Notes: a model not told the origin generated them from the letters alone. A DNA stretch of 64,000 nucleotides from Microbacterium sp. SZ1 (GCF_002362255.1 NZ_LPVV01000004.1:1-64000), one strand, 5' to 3'; counted from the stretch's first letter, positions 37,373 to 45,828 are shown. Translations and numbers: made by a program.

Positions 37373-37971
37373 CGCTGCACCCGCGGGTCGGCCGTCGGGT
37401 CCGCGTACATGAGCGGGCAGCCGTTGGCGACGGCGCCCGGTCGCAGCTCGAAGTGCCAGCGCTCATTGGCGTAGATCTGGCAGAGGCCGAACTCGTCGCC
37501 GTGCTGCGACAGCCAGTCCTGCGCGGCCACAGGGCCAAGGTCGACGGCATCCCCCGACACGTGCTCGGAGTTCTCCGGCGTGGCCACCCAGCGCGCGGCC
37601 TCCTCCTCGGAGCCGTACTGCGCGACGGCATCCTCGCGCAGCTGCTGCTGGTACGCGGCCGACCGCCATCCGCTGTTGACGTGCATGGTCACGCCGTCGC
37701 GCTCGGCGGCCGTCGCCGCCGCGCGCACCGCCGTCAGCAGCTCGGCGTCGAGGTTCGACACGGCAGGCACATCGTCGAACACCGAGACGGCTCCCTCTTC
37801 GCGGATCAGTCCGTCGGCCTCGGTCACGGGTCCGGAGAGGAGCGGGGTGGATGCCGCGGCCAGCGACTGCTGACCGATCAGCACGGCCGACCCGGCGATC
37901 ACGGCGGCCAGCACCACGGCGCCGATCACCGTCACCAGCCGGCGCCGTCTGAGAGCGAGGGAAGTGTTCAT
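37369..37971 (-). CDS. M15B-family D,D-carboxypeptidase (VanY/VanXY-like), membrane anchored
   Basis: 200-aa zinc peptidase with an N-terminal membrane anchor (RLVTVIGAVVLAAVIAGSAV, residues about 12-31) and the M15B/M15C zinc signature SEHVSGDAVD with the downstream ERWHFEL. Such enzymes remove the terminal D-Ala from D-Ala-D-Ala-ending precursors; this is the role of VanY or VanXY in glycopeptide-type resistance. First gene of the leftward van-like operon; the next gene starts inside its stop (ATGA). Upstream lies the intergenic promoter region shared with the divergent two-component pair. Confidence 0.85.
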   Translation of the reverse strand: MNTSLALRRRRLVTVIGAVVLAAVIAGSAVLIGQQSLAAASTPLLSGPVTEADGLIREEGAVSVFDDVPAVSNLDAELLTAVRAAATAAERDGVTMHVNSGWRSAAYQQQLREDAVAQYGSEEEAARWVATPENSEHVSGDAVDLGPVAAQDWLSQHGDEFGLCQIYANERWHFELRPGAVANGCPLMYADPTADPRVQR

Positions 37972-38005
37972 GGCACTCAGTCAACGAGCGCCGCTGTTGC
38001 GAGGT

Positions 38006-38025
38006 CGTATGCGGATTTGCATACG
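38006..38025. promoter_or_regulatory. Inverted repeat in the van-like divergent promoter
   Basis: CGTATGC and GCATACG, separated by GGATTT, form a perfect 20-bp interrupted palindrome midway between the carboxypeptidase start (37971) and the regulator start (38075). Good candidate operator for the VanR-like regulator. Confidence 0.5.
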
Positions 38026-38074
38026 CTCGCGATATGTCGGGGTGCGTAAGCTCTCAGCACATGGGAGTCCTGTC

Positions 38075-38764
38075 GTGCGCGTGCTGATCGTCGAGGACGA
38101 GCCGTACCTCGCGGAGGCCGTGCGCGACGGACTCCGCCTCGAGGCGATCGCCGCCGACATCGCCGGGGACGGCGACACCGCGCTCGAACTGCTCGGCATC
38201 AACAGCTACGACCTCGCCGTGCTCGACCGCGACATCCCCGGCCCCTCCGGCGACGACGTGGCCCGCTCGATCGTGGCGTCGGGCAGCGGCATCCCCATCC
38301 TCATGCTCACGGCCGCCGACCGCCTCGACGACAAGGCGACCGGGTTCGAGATCGGCGCCGACGACTACCTCACCAAGCCGTTCGAGCTGCGCGAGCTCGT
38401 GCTGCGGCTGCGTGCCCTCGACAGGCGTCGACAGCGCGCGCGGCCGCCGGTGCTCGAGATCGCAGGTCTCCGGCTCGACCCTTTCCGCCGCGAGGTCTAT
38501 CGCGACGGACGCTACGTCGCCCTCACCCGCAAGCAGTTCGCCGTGCTCGAGGTGCTGGTCGATGCGGCCGGCGGAGTCGTCAGCGCCGAGGAGCTGCTCG
38601 AGCGCGCGTGGGACGAGAACGCCGACCCGTTCACGAACGCCGTGCGCATCACGGTGTCGTCGCTGCGCAAGCGCCTCGGCGAGCCGGGACTCATCGCCAC
38701 CGTGCCCGGAGTCGGGTACCGGATCGACGCGGAGGGACGCGCGGATGCCGGCGCCGAGGCGTAG
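38075..38764 (+). CDS. VanR-like response regulator (OmpR class)
   Basis: 229-aa receiver plus winged-helix regulator: acidic EDE at 7-9, phospho-Asp 51 in VLDRDIPGPSG, Lys in TKPFELRE, and a C-terminal DNA-binding domain (RKQFAVLEVLVDAAGG ... TVSSLRKRLG). GTG at 38075 gives the expected MRVLIVEDEP start; the open frame upstream is spurious. It overlaps the kinase gene by 20 bases and is divergent from the D-Ala-D-X ligase operon, which it probably controls. Confidence 0.88.
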   Translation: MRVLIVEDEPYLAEAVRDGLRLEAIAADIAGDGDTALELLGINSYDLAVLDRDIPGPSGDDVARSIVASGSGIPILMLTAADRLDDKATGFEIGADDYLTKPFELRELVLRLRALDRRRQRARPPVLEIAGLRLDPFRREVYRDGRYVALTRKQFAVLEVLVDAAGGVVSAEELLERAWDENADPFTNAVRITVSSLRKRLGEPGLIATVPGVGYRIDAEGRADAGAEA

Positions 38765-39881
38765 ACGGCGCGGCATCAGCGCCCGCTGGAAGCTGACGCT
38801 CAGCTACGCGGGAGTGGTCGTCGTGGCGGGTGTGCTGCTGCTGACGGCCGTGGCGCTGTGGCTGCTGCGATACGTGCCCGACACCAACCTCTTCACGCAG
38901 CTCGGTCAATGGGTGCCGAACCGCTCCGACCTCATCCGCGCGTTCATCCCCGCCGCGGTCGTGGTGATGCTCGTGCTGCTCGCGATCGGCATCGGCGGGG
39001 GCTGGCTGCTCGCCGGCCGGATGCTGGCGCCGCTCGACCGCATCGGCCGCGCCGCCGAGCTCGCCGCGCAGGGGTCGCTCTCGCACCGCGTCGATCTGGA
39101 GGGGCCGCGCGACGAGTTCCGCGACCTCGCCGACGTGTTCGACGCGATGCTCGAACAGCTCGAGGCGCACGTGGCCGAGCAGCAGCGGTTCGCGGCCAAC
39201 GCGTCGCACGAGCTGCGGACCCCGCTCGCCATCTCGCAGACCATGCTCGAGGTCGCGCGCGACGACCCGCATCGCGACGTCGACGGCCTCATCACCCGCC
39301 TGCAGGAGGTGAACACGCGCGCGATCGAGCTGACCGAAGCGCTGCTGCTGCTCAGTCGCGCTGAGCGCCGGGTGTTCACGCGCGAGCCGGTCGACCTGTC
39401 GCTGCTGGCCGAGGAGTCGGTCGAGACGCTGCTGCCGCTCGCCGAGCGCCGCGGCGTGACGATCGACGAGGGCGGCGACACCGCGAACGTCCTCGGCTCC
39501 CCCGCCCTGCTGCAGCAGCTGATCACGAACCTCGTGCACAACGCGATCGTGCACAACCTGCCGACCGACGGCACTGTCGTCGTGCGCACACACGTGCTGC
39601 CGGAGGCCGTCGCGCTGGTCGTCGAGAACACTGGCGGGGTGCTCGCGCCGCACGTCGTCTCGACCTTGGCCGAGCCGTTCCAGCGCGGGTCGGAGCGCAC
39701 GCGAGGCGAGGCCCGTTCCGGGGATCACGTCGGAGTCGGACTGGGGCTCGCGATCGTGCACCGCATCGCCCAGGCCCACGACGGGAGCCTCGTGCTGACC
39801 CCGCGCCAGGGCGGCGGGTTGAACGTGACGGTGTGGCTGCCGCATCCGTATCCTCCGTCGCGGCCGGCACCCGGCGCCTGA
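38745..39881 (+). CDS. VanS-like sensor histidine kinase
   Basis: 378-aa kinase: two membrane segments (about residues 18-40 and 65-90) around a short extracytoplasmic loop, HAMP region ending LADVFDAMLEQLEAHV, HisKA with ASHELRTPLAIS (His 155), and HATPase with NLVHNAIVHN and GVGLGLAIVHRI. The loop is too short for a large sensor domain, as in VanS proteins that sense cell-wall stress or antibiotic. Start ATG at 38745 inside the regulator gene. Confidence 0.88.
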   Translation: MPAPRRRRRGISARWKLTLSYAGVVVVAGVLLLTAVALWLLRYVPDTNLFTQLGQWVPNRSDLIRAFIPAAVVVMLVLLAIGIGGGWLLAGRMLAPLDRIGRAAELAAQGSLSHRVDLEGPRDEFRDLADVFDAMLEQLEAHVAEQQRFAANASHELRTPLAISQTMLEVARDDPHRDVDGLITRLQEVNTRAIELTEALLLLSRAERRVFTREPVDLSLLAEESVETLLPLAERRGVTIDEGGDTANVLGSPALLQQLITNLVHNAIVHNLPTDGTVVVRTHVLPEAVALVVENTGGVLAPHVVSTLAEPFQRGSERTRGEARSGDHVGVGLGLAIVHRIAQAHDGSLVLTPRQGGGLNVTVWLPHPYPPSRPAPGA

Positions 39882-39892
39882 CGCCCCGCGCT

Positions 39893-39948
39893 CAGTTGGC
39901 ACCTGCTGCCGCAATTCCCGGAGGATTCCGGCAGCAGGCGCCAACTCA
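39893..39948. repeat. Palindromic element, TTGGCACCT family, copy 2
   Basis: CTCAGTTGGCACCTGCTGCC, then a central inverted GCAATTCCC / GGAGGATTCC, then GGCAGCAGGCGCCAACT. Starts 12 bases after the vanS-like stop. A sister copy follows 40 bases later. Confidence 0.85.
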
Positions 39949-39986
39949 AGCGGGAGGATGCCGCGGACAGGCGATCACGCCCCGCG

Positions 39987-40044
39987 CTCAGTTGGCACCT
40001 GTTGCCGCGTTTCCCGGAGGATTCCGGCAAGAGGTGCCAACTGA
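39987..40044. repeat. Palindromic element, TTGGCACCT family, copy 3
   Basis: CTCAGTTGGCACCTGTTGCC ... GGCAAGAGGTGCCAACTGAA, same family as the adjacent copy and as those at 11674-11730 and 42870-42994. The gap 39882-40063 contains only these two elements. Confidence 0.85.
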
Positions 40045-40063
40045 ACCGGAGGGATGCGGCGCG

Positions 40064-40720
40064 TCAGGCGACCTGCGACCCCCGCAGCGCCGCGATCTCG
40101 CGACCGTAGGTGCGCGCGTCGGACTCGGCGTTCTCCTTGAGCTCGCGGGCCGTGTCGGCGAAGGCGTCGAGCGCAGGGTTCACGCCCACGAGAGTGAACG
40201 GACGCTGCACGACGCGTAGGTCGAGGCCCCAGACGTCCTCGAGCACGCGGCACAGCCATCCGGTGGAGTGGTCCCAGCCCTCCTTGGGGGTGCCGGGTGC
40301 GTAGTTGCCGCCGAGCACCGTCACAAGGGTGGCCGGCTTGCCGCGCAGCGCGGTGCCCTGCGGGTCGATGCGCGGGTCGGTGTAGGCCAGGTCGAACCAG
40401 GTCTTGAAGTGCTGCGAGACGCCGTAGTTGTAGAGCGGCACGGCGAAGAGCAGCGCGTCGGCCCCGATGAGCTCGTCCGCGAAGGTCGTGGCGAGGGCGC
40501 GGGCCTCGTTCTGCGCCGGAGTGCGCTGCGCCTCGTCGACGAAGCCGCCGGTCACGGCATCGGCCCACGCGGTCGCGGGCACGGGGTCGGCAGCGAGGTC
40601 CCGGCGGGTCACGGTGGAGTCGGGGTGGGATGCCGTCCACTCGGCCTCGACGAGGTCGGCGAGCGATCGGCTGGCGGACGACGCGGGAAGGATGCTGGCA
40701 TCCAGGCGGAACAGGGACAT
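40064..40720 (-). CDS. FMN-dependent NADH:quinone oxidoreductase / azoreductase
   Basis: 218-aa flavodoxin-fold reductase of the AzoR type. Seen are SIL-type N-terminus (FRLDASILPASSASRSLADL), FAVPLYNYGVSQHFKTWFD (FMN-binding loop) and LVTVLGGNYAPGT. Typical members reduce quinones and azo dyes, protecting against electrophiles. Divergent from an HxlR regulator that starts 78 bases away, a common pairing in which the regulator responds to electrophilic or quinone stress. ATG at 40720. Confidence 0.85.
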   Translation of the reverse strand: MSLFRLDASILPASSASRSLADLVEAEWTASHPDSTVTRRDLAADPVPATAWADAVTGGFVDEAQRTPAQNEARALATTFADELIGADALLFAVPLYNYGVSQHFKTWFDLAYTDPRIDPQGTALRGKPATLVTVLGGNYAPGTPKEGWDHSTGWLCRVLEDVWGLDLRVVQRPFTLVGVNPALDAFADTARELKENAESDARTYGREIAALRGSQVA

Positions 40721-40741
40721 GTGTGGCCTTTCGTTTTTCGT

Positions 40742-40766
40742 AGTCGCTCTGTTTTTCTTAGCGACT
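40742..40766. promoter_or_regulatory. Inverted repeat between azoreductase and hxlR genes
   Basis: AGTCGCT (40742-40748) and AGCGACT (40760-40766) with an 11-base T-rich spacer. Likely binding site of the divergent HxlR-type regulator, covering the shared promoter region. Confidence 0.6.
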
Positions 40767-40797
40767 CGCGTTAACGTAGCACAGGTAGAATGAGGTC

Positions 40798-41136
40798 GTG
40801 TCCGAGACAGCTCACGAGATCCAGCGGTGCGACGCCGCCGTGACCCTCGCGTTCAGCGTGCTCGGCAAACGGTGGAACGGCATGATCGTGTCGACCCTCG
40901 GCGGGGGACCGTCGACCTTCGTCGCCCTGCGCCGCGCCGTCGCCGGGATCAGCGACACCGTGCTGTCCGATCGCCTCGGCGAACTGGCCGACGCCGGACT
41001 CGTCGAGCGGTCGGTCGACGCCGGCCCGCCCGTCACGGTCTCCTACGCGCTCACCGACGGCGGACGCGGATTGCTCCCGATCCTCGACCAGCTCGGCGAG
41101 TGGGCCTCCGCGAACCTCGCGGTGCGGGCGCACTAA
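40798..41136 (+). CDS. HxlR-family winged-helix regulator
   Basis: 112-aa MarR/HxlR-type regulator. It has a single Cys near the N-terminus (IQRCDAAVTLAFSVLGKRW), the helix-turn-helix ISDTVLSDRLGELADAGLVE and the wing YALTDGG. Family members of this type often sense quinones, aldehydes or oxidation through that Cys. GTG at 40798. Divergent from the azoreductase gene, the probable target. Confidence 0.88.
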   Translation: MSETAHEIQRCDAAVTLAFSVLGKRWNGMIVSTLGGGPSTFVALRRAVAGISDTVLSDRLGELADAGLVERSVDAGPPVTVSYALTDGGRGLLPILDQLGEWASANLAVRAH

Positions 41137-41285
41137 CCCCCGGCATCCGGCGCCTGCGGCATCCGACCGACGTCGCATCCGACCGACGTCTCATCCGGCT
41201 GGACGCAGCCCGTCCGGCAGTCCGCAGACTGCCGGATCACCAGCCATCCGGGAAATAGTCAGCCACCCGAACGGGCGACCCGCCG

Positions 41286-42803
41286 TCACCAGGGACTGGG
41301 CTCGTAGTCCTTCAGGAACACGCCCTGGATGTCTTCGCCGGCCTCGCCGCGCACGATCGGGTCGTACACGCGGGCGGCGCCGTCGACGAGGTCGAGCGGA
41401 GCGTGGAAGCCTTCCTCCGCCAGGCGCACCTTCGTGTAGTGCGGCCGCTCGTCGGTGATCCAGCCGGTGTCGACGGCGGTCATGAGGATGCCGTCGGTCT
41501 CGAGCATCTCCCCCGCGCTCGTGCGCGTGAGCATGTTGAGCGCGGCCTTCGCCATGTTCGTGTGCGGGTGACCGGGCCCCTTGTACCGGCGGGAGAACTG
41601 CCCCTCCATCGCCGACACGTTCACGACGTACTTGCGACGCGCAGGCGACGCCGCCATCGATGCGCGCAGCCGGCTGATGAGCAGGAACGGCGCGGTCGTG
41701 TTGGCGAGCTGCACCTCGAGCATCTCGAGCGGATCGACCTGATCGACCGACTGCACCCAGCTGTTCACGCGGTTCACGTCGGGCACGAGTCCGCCGGCGT
41801 CGATCGCCGTGCCGTCGGCGTGCTTCTCGAGCGACGACGAGCCGGGTGCCATGGCGAGACGTGCGAGGTCCTCGGCCGTGAGCGCCTGGCCGCCCTGCTC
41901 GGCGACGGTGCCGCCGAGCGCCGCCACCGACAACAGCGGATGCGCGTCGACCGACGCCTGCAGCGCCTGGGGATGCGGGTCGGCGGTGTGCCCGAAGGTC
42001 TCCATCTCGGGCAGCGGACCGTCGGGAAGCGGCTGCAGCTCGGCATCCGCCAGCAGCGAGTACGCACCCGGCGAGCGCCGCACGGTCTGCGCGGCGTTGT
42101 TGATGAGGATGTCGAGGGGTCCTTGCGCGGCGACCGAGTCGGCGAGTCCGATCACCTGGGCGGGGTCGCGCAGGTCGATGCCGACGACGCGCAGGCGGTG
42201 CAGCCAGTCGGCGGCATCCGGCAGCGCGGAGAAGCGCCGCACGGCATCGCGCGGGAAACGCGTCGTGATGGTGGTGTGGGCGCCGTCGCGCAGCAGTCGC
42301 AGCGCGATGTGCATGCCGATCTTGGCGCGACCGCCCGTGAGCAGCGCGCGCCTGCCGGTCAGGTCGGTGCGGGCGTTGCGCTTGCCGTGGCTGAAGCGGG
42401 CGCAGTCGGGGCAGAGCTGGTGGTAGAACGCGTCGACCACCGTGTACGGCTGCTTGCAGATGTAGCAGTTGCGCGGCTTGAGCAGCTCGCCCGCGATCGG
42501 GGCGTCGACGACGCTCGAGGCGAGGTCGTTGCCGCGGGTCTCGTCGTCGATGCGGTCGGGCGCGCCGGTCGCGGTGCGGGCCACGACGGCCTTGTCGGCC
42601 TCGGCGATCGCGTCGCGGATCTGCTTGCGACGTACGCGCTTGACGTCTTTGAACATCGCGGCGGTCGCCTGGCGCACGGCGATGAAGTCGGGATGCTCGT
42701 TGTCGATCGTGTGCAGCTCGCGGAGCACGCGCAACGTCGTGGCGAGGTCTGCGGGGTCGATGCCGGGGCCGAGGTCGGGTGAGTCGTCGGGGGCATCGGT
42801 CAT
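41286..42803 (-). CDS. SDR oxidoreductase with N-terminal zinc-ribbon
   Basis: 505-aa protein. The first 130 residues are helical and carry a four-cysteine zinc-ribbon-like motif (CYICKQPYTVVDAFYHQLCPDC). The rest is a short-chain dehydrogenase domain with GGRAKIGMHIALRLL (nucleotide binding), NNAAQT and a catalytic-type region around VVNVSAMEGQFS, where the usual Tyr-x-x-x-Lys seems shifted (YKGPGHPHTNMAKAAL, with Asn and Lys). The zinc-ribbon extension is not typical of SDRs. ATG at 42803; the longer frame to 42926 lies in a repeat array. Confidence 0.85.
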   Translation of the reverse strand: MTDAPDDSPDLGPGIDPADLATTLRVLRELHTIDNEHPDFIAVRQATAAMFKDVKRVRRKQIRDAIAEADKAVVARTATGAPDRIDDETRGNDLASSVVDAPIAGELLKPRNCYICKQPYTVVDAFYHQLCPDCARFSHGKRNARTDLTGRRALLTGGRAKIGMHIALRLLRDGAHTTITTRFPRDAVRRFSALPDAADWLHRLRVVGIDLRDPAQVIGLADSVAAQGPLDILINNAAQTVRRSPGAYSLLADAELQPLPDGPLPEMETFGHTADPHPQALQASVDAHPLLSVAALGGTVAEQGGQALTAEDLARLAMAPGSSSLEKHADGTAIDAGGLVPDVNRVNSWVQSVDQVDPLEMLEVQLANTTAPFLLISRLRASMAASPARRKYVVNVSAMEGQFSRRYKGPGHPHTNMAKAALNMLTRTSAGEMLETDGILMTAVDTGWITDERPHYTKVRLAEEGFHAPLDLVDGAARVYDPIVRGEAGEDIQGVFLKDYEPSPW

Positions 42804-42869
42804 TGTGCCGATTTTACGCGAGTGACCTGGGCGTCGGCCGCCGACACGTTCGCCTGGCGCCCCTGACCC

Positions 42870-42994
42870 GCTCGATTGGCACCCCTGCCCCGCTCGGTTG
42901 GCACCCCTGCCCCGCTCGGTTGGCACCTCTGCCCCGCTCGGTTGGCACCTCCTGCGGGAATCGGCGCGGAATTCCCATCACAGGTGCCAAGCGA
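42870..42994. repeat. Tandem half-elements plus full palindrome, TTGGCACCT family, copy 4
   Basis: Three 22-bp units GCTCGGTTGGCACCCCTGCC (plus CC) at 42870, 42892 and 42914, preceded by a decayed unit near 42849, then a full element starting at 42936 and ending in the right arm AGGTGCCAAGCGA. The array looks like expansion of the left arm only. Confidence 0.85.
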
Positions 42995-43065
42995 ACGACG
43001 AGACGAGGAAGCCGAACACACGGCGCCCTCGAGCCGACGTCCGACCCCCGGCGTATGGTCGGATC

Positions 43066-44130
43066 ATGAGCAGCCACGTCGCATCCCCCGGAGTCGTCCC
43101 GTCCTACCTGCTCGCGCGCCTGGCCGAGTCGGGCCGCTACCCGCGCGCGGCCGCCGCCGCCCGGCAGACCCTCACCGCCGGCCGCCCTCCGTTCCGTGCC
43201 CGCATCGACCTGTCGATCGACGAGAACGGCGACCTCGTGGCGCAGCTCTCCGACGCCCCGAACCGCACGATCAGCGACGCCGGCAACACGCAGAACCTCC
43301 CCGGCGCGGTCGTCCGAAGCGAAGACGAGCCACCGGTCGACGACCCCTCCGTGAACGAGGCCTACGACGGGCTCGGCGCCACGTTCGAGCTGCTGCTCGC
43401 GGCGTTCTCCCGCAACTCCCTCGACGACGCCGGCGCTCCACTCGAAGCCACCGTCCACTACGGGGTCGACTACGACAACGCGTTCTGGGACGGTCAGCGC
43501 ATGGTGTTCGGCGACGGCGACGGCGAGGTGTTCACCGGGTTCACCCGATCGACCACCGTGATCGGTCACGAGCTCGCCCATGGCGTCGTGCAGTTCACTG
43601 CGAACCTCGAATACCAGGGGCAGCCGGGCGCACTGAACGAATCGATCGCCGACGTGTTCGGCGTGCTGACCGAGCAGTACCTCCTCGGCCAGACGGCCGA
43701 CCAGGCGACGTGGCTCGTCGGCGCCGAGATCTTCACGGATGCCGTCGAGGGCGTTGCACTCCGATCGATGATCGCCCCCGGCACGGCCTACGACGACGAC
43801 GAGCTCGGCAAGGACCCGCAGCCCGACCACATGAGCGGCTTCGTGCGCACGACGGAAGACAACGGCGGCGTGCACATCAACTCCGGCATCCCCAATCGAG
43901 CTTTCGCGGTCTTCGCGAAAGACCTGGGCGGCAACGCCTGGGAGACCGCCGGCACAGTCTGGTACCGCGCTCTCACCGGCGGCCTGTCGAGCACCGCGGA
44001 CTTCACCGAGTTCGCCGATGCGACGGTCGCCGCGGCCGCCGGGATCGACGAGGCGACCGAGGCTGCCGCTCGACGGGCGTGGACGACCGTGGGAGTCTAT
44101 GGAGATGAGCGAGTCCCCTCGACAGACTGA
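43066..44130 (+). CDS. M4-family metalloprotease (protealysin-like)
   Basis: 354-aa thermolysin-family protease with HELAH at 168-172, the third zinc ligand Glu 192 in NESIAD and the acid/His region GGVHINSGIPN (His 270). There is a short N-terminal part, as in protealysin (no long pre-pro region or signal peptide visible), so secretion route is unknown. ATG at 43066. The following gene encodes a likely emfourin inhibitor and overlaps the stop. M4/emfourin pairs are known in the protealysin family. Confidence 0.92.
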   Translation: MSSHVASPGVVPSYLLARLAESGRYPRAAAAARQTLTAGRPPFRARIDLSIDENGDLVAQLSDAPNRTISDAGNTQNLPGAVVRSEDEPPVDDPSVNEAYDGLGATFELLLAAFSRNSLDDAGAPLEATVHYGVDYDNAFWDGQRMVFGDGDGEVFTGFTRSTTVIGHELAHGVVQFTANLEYQGQPGALNESIADVFGVLTEQYLLGQTADQATWLVGAEIFTDAVEGVALRSMIAPGTAYDDDELGKDPQPDHMSGFVRTTEDNGGVHINSGIPNRAFAVFAKDLGGNAWETAGTVWYRALTGGLSSTADFTEFADATVAAAAGIDEATEAAARRAWTTVGVYGDERVPSTD

Positions 44131-44410
44131 CGGTCCCGTCGTCATCGCGGTGGTGCGCACCGGCGGAATCGCCGGCATCCGCCGTCAGTGGACGGTCGAA
44201 CCCGAGCCCGACGAGGCGCCCCGGTGGATCACCATGGTCGAGCGCCTGCCCTGGGACGACGACGCGGATGCCGGGCGCGGCGCCGATCGCTTCGTCTGGC
44301 TGATCCGCGTGCGGACCCCGTCGGAGCGCCGCGAACGAGAACTCCCCGACTCGGCTCTCGACGGCCCCTGGCGCGAGCTGGTCGACGCCGTGCGTGCGGC
44401 ATCCTCCTGA
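44105..44410 (+). CDS. Emfourin-like M4 protease inhibitor
   Basis: 101-aa protein that fits the emfourin (protealysin inhibitor) family: beta-rich VVIAVVRTGGIAGIRRQWTVE, a central DRFVWLIRVRTP and a C-terminal WRELVDAV helix. It starts 26 bases before the protease stop (ATG at 44105 or 44099). The overlap suggests that both proteins are made at similar levels, so that the cytosolic protease can be held in check. Confidence 0.75.
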   Translation: MSESPRQTDGPVVIAVVRTGGIAGIRRQWTVEPEPDEAPRWITMVERLPWDDDADAGRGADRFVWLIRVRTPSERRERELPDSALDGPWRELVDAVRAASS

Positions 44411-44422
44411 TTCGTCGACCCC

Positions 44423-45478
44423 TCAGTCGGCGGCGTCGCTCGCGCCGATGCTGACCCTCGTGCGCGGCAGCGCTTCGGGGTGCTCGCGCTGCAGCCAGGT
44501 CATCAGCTGCTCTCGCACCTCGCACCGCAGGTCCCACTGGTCGGATGAGTCCTTCGACGACATGACGAAGCGCACGGTCACGTACCCTCCCTGTGAGTCG
44601 GTCACCAGCGCGCTCGACGAGCGGCCGTCCCATGCCGGAGAAGCCTCGATGATCCGCTGGAACTCGGCACGCACCTCCGCCATCGGCACGCGCCAATCGA
44701 GGTCCATGTACACCGTGCCGAGAATCGCATCGGACTTCCGTGTCCAGGTCTCGATCGGCGTGGTCGTGAAGTAGCTGCACGGGACGACCAGCCGTCGCTC
44801 GTCCCAGATGTAGACGACCACGTAGGAGAGGTTGATCTCTCCGATCCGCCCCCACTCTCCCTCGACCACGACGACGTCTCCGACCCGGATCGCGTCGGTG
44901 AAGGCCACCTGCACACCGGCGATGAGATTGCCGAGGATCGACTGCGCCGCCAGGCCCGCGATGATGCTGACGATCCCGGCCGACGCGAGGAGACTCGTGC
45001 CCACCGCGCGCATCTCGGGGAACGTGGCCAGCACCGTACCCAGTGCCAGCACTGCGATGGCCACGAGGAGCAGGCGATGGATCACGAGCAGCTGCGTACG
45101 GCGGCGGCGCGCGTCAGGTCCGACGAGGTGGGTCTCCTCGCGAGCCATGAGCCTCTCGAAACCGAAGGACACCAGGGCTCCGAGCAACCAGGACCCCGCG
45201 AGGATCGTCGCGATGAGGAACATCCGCGAGAGCGACGGCCACCACTGCGCCGTCGCCGGCTCTGATACCGCGCAGGCGATCCAGACGGCCACCACCGCCG
45301 TCGTCGCGAGCAGCGCGTTGCGCGAGCGGCGAGCGATGTCGCGTACCCAGGCGACCTTGCGACTGATCAGCGCCATGGCGAGTGCCATCAGTCCGATGGC
45401 GGCCGCTGCAGCGACGAGCGCGATGCCGATCGCTGCGACGGTGCCGATCCAGGATTCCCATACGATTCCGGCCATCAC
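44423..45478 (-). CDS. Mechanosensitive ion channel, MscS family
   Basis: 351-aa MscS-type channel. There are four predicted membrane segments, with the pore helix SIIAGLAAQSILGNLIAG followed by VQVAFTDAIRVGDVVVV and the beta-domain EGEWGRIGEINLSYVVVY. Cytosolic vestibule at the C-terminus. Opens under membrane tension to release solutes on hypo-osmotic shock. Alternative start codons in the first 10 residues do not affect the domain. Convergent with the emfourin gene (12-base gap). Confidence 0.92.
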   Translation of the reverse strand: MMAGIVWESWIGTVAAIGIALVAAAAAIGLMALAMALISRKVAWVRDIARRSRNALLATTAVVAVWIACAVSEPATAQWWPSLSRMFLIATILAGSWLLGALVSFGFERLMAREETHLVGPDARRRRTQLLVIHRLLLVAIAVLALGTVLATFPEMRAVGTSLLASAGIVSIIAGLAAQSILGNLIAGVQVAFTDAIRVGDVVVVEGEWGRIGEINLSYVVVYIWDERRLVVPCSYFTTTPIETWTRKSDAILGTVYMDLDWRVPMAEVRAEFQRIIEASPAWDGRSSSALVTDSQGGYVTVRFVMSSKDSSDQWDLRCEVREQLMTWLQREHPEALPRTRVSIGASDAAD

Positions 45479-45594
45479 CCCACCCTAGGTGCGGTGCTCT
45501 GACCGGGGGCTGGACGTCGCGTGACGAGCTCCCGGCGACCTATCTCCGATGACGATCCGTGCACCACGCCGGCCGGCGGAGTCAGAATGGTCGC

Positions 45595-45828
45595 ATGGGA
45601 CTGTTCCAGCAACGACCTGAAGAGGAAGAGAAGCAGTGGGCGCTGCCGTCCGAGCCGCTCGAGCGCGGTGCTTCCGACGTGCTCGACACGGCACCTGAGC
45701 TCGACCCGCTGTCGATCGGCATCGGCGCCGAGACCGGCGGGAGCGTGAGCTCGATCGTCTTCCCGGTCGCGCCCCCGGTGCCGTCGACCGAGGCGACCGG
45801 GAACCGCGAGCCCGACCCCGAGGACTGA
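45595..45828 (+). CDS. Small hypothetical protein
   Basis: 77-aa acidic protein, MGLFQQRPEEEEKQWALPSE start and proline-rich tail; no known domain. It lies between the MscS and RNase H genes. A GTCAGAATGGTCGC stretch precedes the ATG at 45595, with no strong Shine-Dalgarno. Similar small proteins are found in this family of organisms, but I cannot confirm conservation from here. Confidence 0.55.
   Translation: MGLFQQRPEEEEKQWALPSEPLERGASDVLDTAPELDPLSIGIGAETGGSVSSIVFPVAPPVPSTEATGNREPDPED

Noticed and set aside
42870-42994. Could the tandem 22-bp units be a CRISPR array?
   Set aside because: Units are contiguous with no spacers, and no cas genes are present.
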